Source of the DNA: Actinomycetes bacterium
Lineage (GTDB): Bacteria; Actinomycetota; Acidimicrobiia; Acidimicrobiales; RAAP-2
DNA length: 5,136 bases
NCBI GenBank assembly: GCA_021800645.1
Contig: JAJYYT010000175.1
Location: forward strand, 1 to 5,136
Reading direction: 5' to 3'
A program made the position numbers and the translations under genes. The notes below the pieces were generated by a model. That model had not been told where the DNA came from. It ran no database searches and worked only from the letters and a program-made list of their open reading frames with translations. Below are positions 1 to 5,136 of the stretch, one piece after another. The first letter of the stretch is position 1. Every line of letters starts with the position of its first letter.

Positions 1-159
1 CACCCTGGGGTGACGGCGACGATGTTCGAGACGCTCGCGGCCGAGGGGATCAACATCGACCTGATCTCGACCTCGACGATCCGGATCTCCTGCATCGTGC
101 GCGAGGAGGACGTGGAGCGCGCGGTGCGCGCGCTGCACCAGGCCTTCGAGCTCGCGTGA
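1..159 (+). CDS. lysC: Aspartate kinase, C-terminal fragment (ACT domain)
   Basis: This is the 3' end of a gene that enters from the left edge; 52 codons and the TGA at 157-159 are visible. Aspartate kinase phosphorylates L-aspartate in the cytoplasm, the first and usually feedback-controlled step toward lysine, threonine, methionine and diaminopimelate. The fragment begins [16 protein letters not shown] and continues through [14 protein letters not shown], the typical C-terminal ACT regulatory domain of bacterial aspartate kinases, with the alternating strand and helix pattern ending in a helix ([11 protein letters not shown]). Family knowledge says this domain forms the effector-binding subunit interface; the catalytic N-terminal part is outside the window. 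The asd gene starts 56 bases downstream, the usual neighbour in high-GC Gram-positives, which supports the call. Other ACT-domain proteins are possible from so short a fragment but much less likely here. Confidence 0.93.
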   Translation, partial: HPGVTATMFETLAAEGINIDLISTSTIRISCIVREEDVERAVRALHQAFELA

Positions 160-206
160 GGGTTGGACGCACCTCCTCTCGCGCCGGCCCCCGGCTGCGA
201 CGTTAG

Positions 207-1238
<1,032 letters not shown>

Positions 1239-1316
1239 CCCGGTCTCCCTCGGCACCCCCGCCGAACGGCCGTGACCAGTCGATGAGAGGCAAGTCGTAA
1301 GGGACTTTTGGCGAGT

Positions 1317-1340
1317 TTCTCAGGGTATTCCCAGGGAGAA
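1317..1340 (+). repeat. Imperfect inverted repeat (stem-loop) in the sqdB leader
   Basis: TTCTC at 1317-1321 pairs with GAGAA at 1336-1340. Inside it GGG (1323-1325) pairs with CCC (1330-1332) around a TATT loop, leaving an A/AGG internal loop. It lies in the A+T-richer part of the 228-base gap between asd and the UDP-sulfoquinovose synthase gene. It could be an RNA element or an operator for a dimeric regulator. There is no T-run after it, so it is not a good intrinsic terminator. The pairing is seen in the sequence; any function is inference. Confidence 0.35.
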
Positions 1341-1352
1341 CCGGCAAAGTGA

Positions 1353-2681
<1,329 letters not shown>

Positions 2682-2683
2682 GC

Positions 2684-2702
2684 CGCCCGCTGCCGCCGGG
2701 CG
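2684..2702 (+). terminator. GC-rich hairpin after sqdB, possible terminator
   Basis: CGCCCG (2684-2689) and CGGGCG (2697-2702) form a perfect 6-base-pair stem with a 7-base loop, starting 3 bases after the sqdB stop codon. Only two T residues follow, so it is not a classical U-tract terminator. Tail-less hairpins of this kind are common after genes in high-GC Gram-positives, and the position is right. Confidence 0.4.
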
Positions 2703-2739
2703 CTTGCCGCCGCGCTTGTGGCCGCTCACTTGCCGCCGC
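2703..2739 (+). repeat. Direct repeat CTTGCCGCCGC, two copies
   Basis: Exact 11-base copies lie at 2703-2713 and 2729-2739, 26 bases apart start to start, in the 94-base gap between sqdB and the next gene. The intervening bases contain a related CTTGTGGCCGC at 2715-2725, so the stretch looks like three degenerate units. It could be a protein-binding array or merely low-complexity GC-rich DNA. Confidence 0.35.
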
Positions 2740-2760
2740 TCATGCGCAGGGTGCCGGCGA

Positions 2761-2766
2761 TAGCGT
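2761..2766 (+). promoter_or_regulatory. Possible -10 box for a leaderless start at 2776
   Basis: TAGCGT fits the loose TANNNT pattern of actinobacterial -10 elements and ends 9 bases before the GTG at 2776. Transcription could therefore begin at or just before the start codon. No Shine-Dalgarno is visible ahead of that GTG, which is consistent with leaderless translation. I see no -35 element at the expected distance, so this is weak. Confidence 0.25.
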
Positions 2767-2775
2767 CACCCGCCG

Positions 2776-4152
2776 GTGGCCCCCATCGACCGTCGTAGAC
2801 GCCGGCGCCATCTCTCGCGAGCCAGGCTGTCCACCGCCGGCGCAGCGGCCGCCGCGGCGCTCGTGCTCGCGGTGCTCGTCGGGGGGCTGCTGAAGGTGCA
2901 CTCACAGTCGAGCGGCTACCAGCGAGCCATCGACCGCTCCTACGCAGCACAGATCAGACTGGTCGCAGCTGCGTCCGACCGCCAGGCGAGGGAACTCCAT
3001 GCGCTGCTCGCCTCCATGCCTGCTCAGACGCGTACATCGCTCGAATTCTCGCTCGACACACTGGTTGGCTCGGCGGCGGCGGCGGCCCGCCAAGCCGAAA
3101 CAGCCGCAGAGCCTGCCCCGGCCGGCGGGGCGGGACGCGACATCGCCGCCGCGATGGCAGACCGGGCGGCGGCGGTGGCGGGGTTGCGGACTGCGGTCGA
3201 CCGCCTGCTCGGCATGGCTCCGCTGCCCGCAGCCGGTGCGACTCCCGCATCGCTTCCTGAGGCGAGATCTCGTCCGATCTCGGACGCCGGCGCGCAAGCG
3301 GCACTTCTGAAGGTGGGCCGGCTCCTCGCGCAGAGCGACCGAAGCTACGACGCCGGCCGCCAGGCGCTGCGGTCGGCTCCCGGCCACGCGACCTTGCCGC
3401 CCTCGGTCTGGTCGGGCCGGACGAGGGTCTGGACGTCCGAAGGCGCGCTCGCGTTGGTCGACTCGCTCACCGGGTCGGCCACGCTGGCTCCGATCCGGCG
3501 GGTCGAGCTCCTCGCCCACACTCTGGCGTTCACACCCGCGCCGGTGCCCGCTCCGACGGCGACACAAGGGGTCGCGGTCGTGCCGCCGACCGGCCGTCTC
3601 GGCGTGTCCGTGGTGGTCGCGAACGACGGCAACGTGGCCGAGCGGAATATCGTGGTGCGTGTCACGGTCAGAGAGGTCGCGAGCGGGGGGGCACAGGGGA
3701 GGGTCGCCGCGCAGCGGCGGAGAGCTCGGCGGGTCAGCCTCTCCGCTCGAAGCTCGCGGACGGTGAGCCTGCCGCCGGTCTCCGTCGCGCCAGGGCACCG
3801 CTACACCGTCACGGTGGCGGTCGTACCGCCGTCGCCGGACGCGGTGGGCGCGCTCACCTCGGACACGGTCTCCGCCCGCATCGCGCCACCGGGCCCGCCC
3901 GTGGTCGCCCAGCTCCTGCCCGCAAGGGGTGGCGAACGGGGGGGCACCGACGTGACGATTCTCGGCTCGGGGTTCACATGGGTGAGCTCGGTGACCTTCG
4001 GCTCCAGGCCCGCACGATTCAGGGTCATCTCGAGCACCCAGGTCACAGCTGTCTCACCCCCGGGCACTGGGACCGTCTCGGTGCGCGTGTCCAACCCCGG
4101 CGGTGCGTCGGCGCCCTCCGTCGGGGACCGGTTCCGCTACCGCCGCAAGTAG
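2776..4152 (+). CDS. Membrane-anchored or secreted IPT/TIG-domain protein of unknown function
   Basis: I do not recognise a named family over the full 458 residues. The N-terminus is strongly basic (RRRRRR near residue 6), then comes a hydrophobic stretch at about 20-41, so the rest should lie outside the membrane. VHS at 41-43 could be a signal-peptidase site, so it may be anchored or released. Residues 44-250 are alanine-rich and mostly helical, with Pro/Ala linkers near 112-120 and 148-165. Residues 252-272 form a Pro/Ala/Val linker. Residues 273-370 look like a beta-sandwich (GRLGVSVVVANDGNV, then RTVSLPPVSVAPGHRYTVTV), resembling CARDB-type folds. Residues 375-456 match an IPT/TIG Ig-like domain: GGTDVTILGSGF, VTFGSRPARF, and GTVSVRVSNPGG. 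The GTG at 2776 is the first start after an in-frame TAG at 2761-2763, but no Shine-Dalgarno precedes it. An extracellular binding or envelope role is plausible; no catalytic motif is seen. Confidence 0.88.
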   Translation: MAPIDRRRRRRHLSRARLSTAGAAAAAALVLAVLVGGLLKVHSQSSGYQRAIDRSYAAQIRLVAAASDRQARELHALLASMPAQTRTSLEFSLDTLVGSAAAAARQAETAAEPAPAGGAGRDIAAAMADRAAAVAGLRTAVDRLLGMAPLPAAGATPASLPEARSRPISDAGAQAALLKVGRLLAQSDRSYDAGRQALRSAPGHATLPPSVWSGRTRVWTSEGALALVDSLTGSATLAPIRRVELLAHTLAFTPAPVPAPTATQGVAVVPPTGRLGVSVVVANDGNVAERNIVVRVTVREVASGGAQGRVAAQRRRARRVSLSARSSRTVSLPPVSVAPGHRYTVTVAVVPPSPDAVGALTSDTVSARIAPPGPPVVAQLLPARGGERGGTDVTILGSGFTWVSSVTFGSRPARFRVISSTQVTAVSPPGTGTVSVRVSNPGGASAPSVGDRFRYRRK

Positions 4153-4163
4153 AAGGTGTGCGT

Positions 4164-4192
4164 TCGACCGCCGTCCACGCGAACCGTAGGAT
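4164..4192 (+). promoter_or_regulatory. Candidate promoter for citrate synthase
   Basis: TCGACC at 4164-4169 matches 4 of 6 bases of the TTGACA -35 box. A 17-base spacer separates it from TAGGAT at 4187-4192, which matches the TATAAT -10 box at 4 of 6 bases, including the key TA and final T. Transcription would start near 4199, giving a leader of about 87 bases. It begins 11 bases after the upstream stop codon, where a promoter for a new unit is expected. Confidence 0.5.
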
Positions 4193-4220
4193 CGACTGGG
4201 TGCTGCACGAGGTGCGGTCC

Positions 4221-4289
4221 ATGCAGTGCCTCGCGGACCCCGTCCGCATCGAACCCGACCGGACAGCCACAGGAGGCGTTCGCCCGTGA
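4221..4289 (+). CDS. Candidate 22-residue leader ORF overlapping the citrate synthase start
   Basis: An ATG at 4221 opens a 22-codon frame (MQCLADPVRIEPDR, then TATGGVRP). It stops at TGA 4287-4289, so stop and start share GTGA with the citrate synthase start at 4286. A Shine-Dalgarno-like GAGGTG at 4209-4214 lies 6 bases before the ATG, and the candidate transcription start near 4199 would leave room for it. The peptide has no run of one amino acid that would suggest classical attenuation. If translated, it would couple translation to citrate synthase. The frame is too short for composition to prove coding, and it could be chance. Confidence 0.35.
   Translation: MQCLADPVRIEPDRTATGGVRP
4233..4247 (+). 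repeat. Perfect inverted repeat in the citrate synthase leader
   Basis: GCGGAC (4233-4238) and GTCCGC (4242-4247) flank a CCC loop. As RNA this is a compact 6-base-pair hairpin about 35 bases after the candidate transcription start and 23 bases before the AGGAGG. As DNA it could be an operator half-site pair. A second, looser pair, CTGCA 4203-4207 and TGCAG 4222-4226, lies just upstream and would enclose the GAGGTG of the leader ORF. Confidence 0.4.
4271..4276 (+). promoter_or_regulatory. Strong Shine-Dalgarno for citrate synthase
   Basis: AGGAGG lies 9 bases before the GTG at 4286 and is the strongest ribosome site in the window. It favours this start over an in-frame GTG at 4226, which would add 20 Arg/Pro-rich residues not expected in the family. 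Confidence 0.8.
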
Positions 4290-5136
4290 CCGAGAGCATC
4301 ACCATCACCGACAACCGGAGCGGTGACAGCCACGAGATCCCGATCGTGAACGGCGGAATCAGCGCGACCGAGTGGGCGAAGATCCTGCCCGGCATCTGGT
4401 TCTTCGATCCGGGCTTCATGTCCACCGCCGCGGCCGAGAGCGCGATCACCTATCTCGACGGCACAGCCGGAATCCTTCGCTACCGGGGCTATCCCATCGA
4501 ACAGCTGGCAGAGGAGTCGACCTACCTCGAGGTCGCCTACCTCCTCCTGCATGGCGAGCTGCCGACCGAGAGCCAGTTCGAGGAGTGGCGCCACGACGTC
4601 ACGTACCACACGTTCATCCATGAGAACGTGCGCAAGCGCTTCCTCGACGGCTTCCACTATGACGCCCACCCGATGGGCATGCTCGTGTCGGCCGTTGCCG
4701 CCCTTTCGACCTTCTACCTCGATGCGAAGGACATCTTCAACCCGGTCTCGCGCCAGAAGCAGATCGTCCGCCTGATCGCCAAGATGCCGACGCTCGCCGC
4801 GGCAGCTCACCGGTTCAGCGTCGGAATGCCATTCGTCTACCCCGACAATTCGCTTGATTTCGCGTCGAACTTCCTCTCGATGATGTGGAAGGTCGCCGAG
4901 CCGCATTATCAGGTGCACCCGGCGCTCGCACGCGCGCTGGACATCCTGTTCATCCTTCACGCGGATCACGAGCAGAATTGCTCGACCACCGCGATGCGGG
5001 TGGTCGGATCGTCGCACGCGGACCCGTACTCGTGCTGCGCGGCCGCGTGCGCCGCGCTCTACGGCCCACGCCACGGGGGCGCGAACGAGGCGGTCATCCG
5101 CATGCTGACCGAGATCGGCTCGATGGAGAACGTGCC
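4286..5136 (+). CDS. gltA: Citrate synthase, N-terminal 283 residues (runs off the right edge)
   Basis: Citrate synthase condenses oxaloacetate with acetyl-CoA to give citrate (EC 2.3.3.1 or 2.3.3.16), the entry step of the TCA cycle, in the cytoplasm. The N-terminus (SITITDNRSGDSHEIPIV, 4-21) is the small beta domain of the GltA-type, Gram-negative-like group that actinobacteria also have. Family motifs follow: GFMSTAAAESAITYLDG (43-59), ILRYRGYPIEQLAE (63-76), YLLLHGELP (85-93), then LHADHEQNCSTTAMR (224-238), where H228 matches the oxaloacetate-binding His, and GPRHGGANEA (260-269), where H263 is the catalytic His. The second His and the catalytic Asp lie beyond position 5136. No frameshift or stop interrupts the visible 283 codons. 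A 2-methylcitrate synthase is the main alternative, but the beta domain and overall length pattern favour citrate synthase. It seems to start its own transcript, given the candidate promoter upstream. Confidence 0.96.
   Translation, partial: MTESITITDNRSGDSHEIPIVNGGISATEWAKILPGIWFFDPGFMSTAAAESAITYLDGTAGILRYRGYPIEQLAEESTYLEVAYLLLHGELPTESQFEEWRHDVTYHTFIHENVRKRFLDGFHYDAHPMGMLVSAVAALSTFYLDAKDIFNPVSRQKQIVRLIAKMPTLAAAAHRFSVGMPFVYPDNSLDFASNFLSMMWKVAEPHYQVHPALARALDILFILHADHEQNCSTTAMRVVGSSHADPYSCCAAACAALYGPRHGGANEAVIRMLTEIGSMENV

Noticed and set aside
170..180. CACCTCCTCTC, which looks like a Shine-Dalgarno on the minus strand
   Set aside because: No supported minus-strand gene starts next to it; it lies in the short gap between lysC and asd.
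1250..1265. TCGGC/GCCGA inverted repeat shortly after the asd stop
   Set aside because: The stem is only five base pairs and no T-run follows, so I do not call it a terminator.
1315..1328. GTTT near GGGTAT, resembling a SigB-type promoter
   Set aside because: Only four bases separate the two elements; the known consensus needs roughly 13 to 15.
2742..2798. An 18-codon ATG frame overlapping the start of the TIG gene
   Set aside because: There is no ribosome site before the ATG and it is out of frame with the gene; nothing supports translation.
4226..4285. An upstream in-frame GTG that could extend citrate synthase by 20 residues
   Set aside because: The extension would be Arg/Pro-rich and unlike the family N-terminus, while AGGAGG is placed correctly for GTG 4286.
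4043..5074. A 343-codon open frame on the minus strand opposite citrate synthase
   Set aside because: The plus strand carries the conserved citrate synthase motifs over the same bases; the minus-strand frame is a compositional shadow with no family signature and extends into the end of the TIG gene.

Overview
The window is high-GC DNA with third codon positions dominated by G and C. All genes lie on the plus strand, and all four visible start codons are GTG. Together with the lysC-asd order, this suggests a high-GC Gram-positive bacterium (Actinomycetota, possibly a deep-branching class such as Acidimicrobiia). That placement is inferred from gene order and composition; the sequence does not name a species.

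Layout, left to right. (1) 1-159: the last 52 codons of aspartate kinase (lysC), covering its terminal ACT domain. (2) 216-1238: complete aspartate-semialdehyde dehydrogenase (asd), probably on the same transcript, so these two genes give the first two steps of the aspartate pathway to Lys, Thr, Met and diaminopimelate. (3) 1239-1466: a 228-base leader, the longest gap in the window, with a stem-loop and an imperfect tandem repeat. (4) 1467-2681: a UDP-sulfoquinovose synthase (SqdB/SQD1/Agl3 family), which makes the sulfonated sugar nucleotide used for sulfolipid or for sulfonated glycans. (5) 2682-2775: a short gap with a GC-rich hairpin and an 11-base direct repeat. (6) 2776-4152: an unrecognised membrane-anchored or secreted protein with a helical segment, a beta-sandwich-like segment and a C-terminal IPT/TIG domain. 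(7) 4153-4285: a regulatory gap with a candidate promoter, a candidate 22-residue leader ORF, a perfect hairpin and a strong Shine-Dalgarno. (8) 4286 to the right edge: citrate synthase (gltA), cut off before its last catalytic region.

Only lysC and asd are obviously linked in function. The sulfoquinovose gene, the TIG-domain protein and citrate synthase share orientation but appear to be separate units. The most interesting points are a UDP-sulfoquinovose synthase with no sulfoquinovosyltransferase beside it, the unassigned envelope protein next to it, and a possible translationally coupled leader peptide ahead of citrate synthase. I found no tRNA, rRNA, CRISPR array, insertion sequence or other mobile element, and nothing that clearly amounts to a new multigene system.
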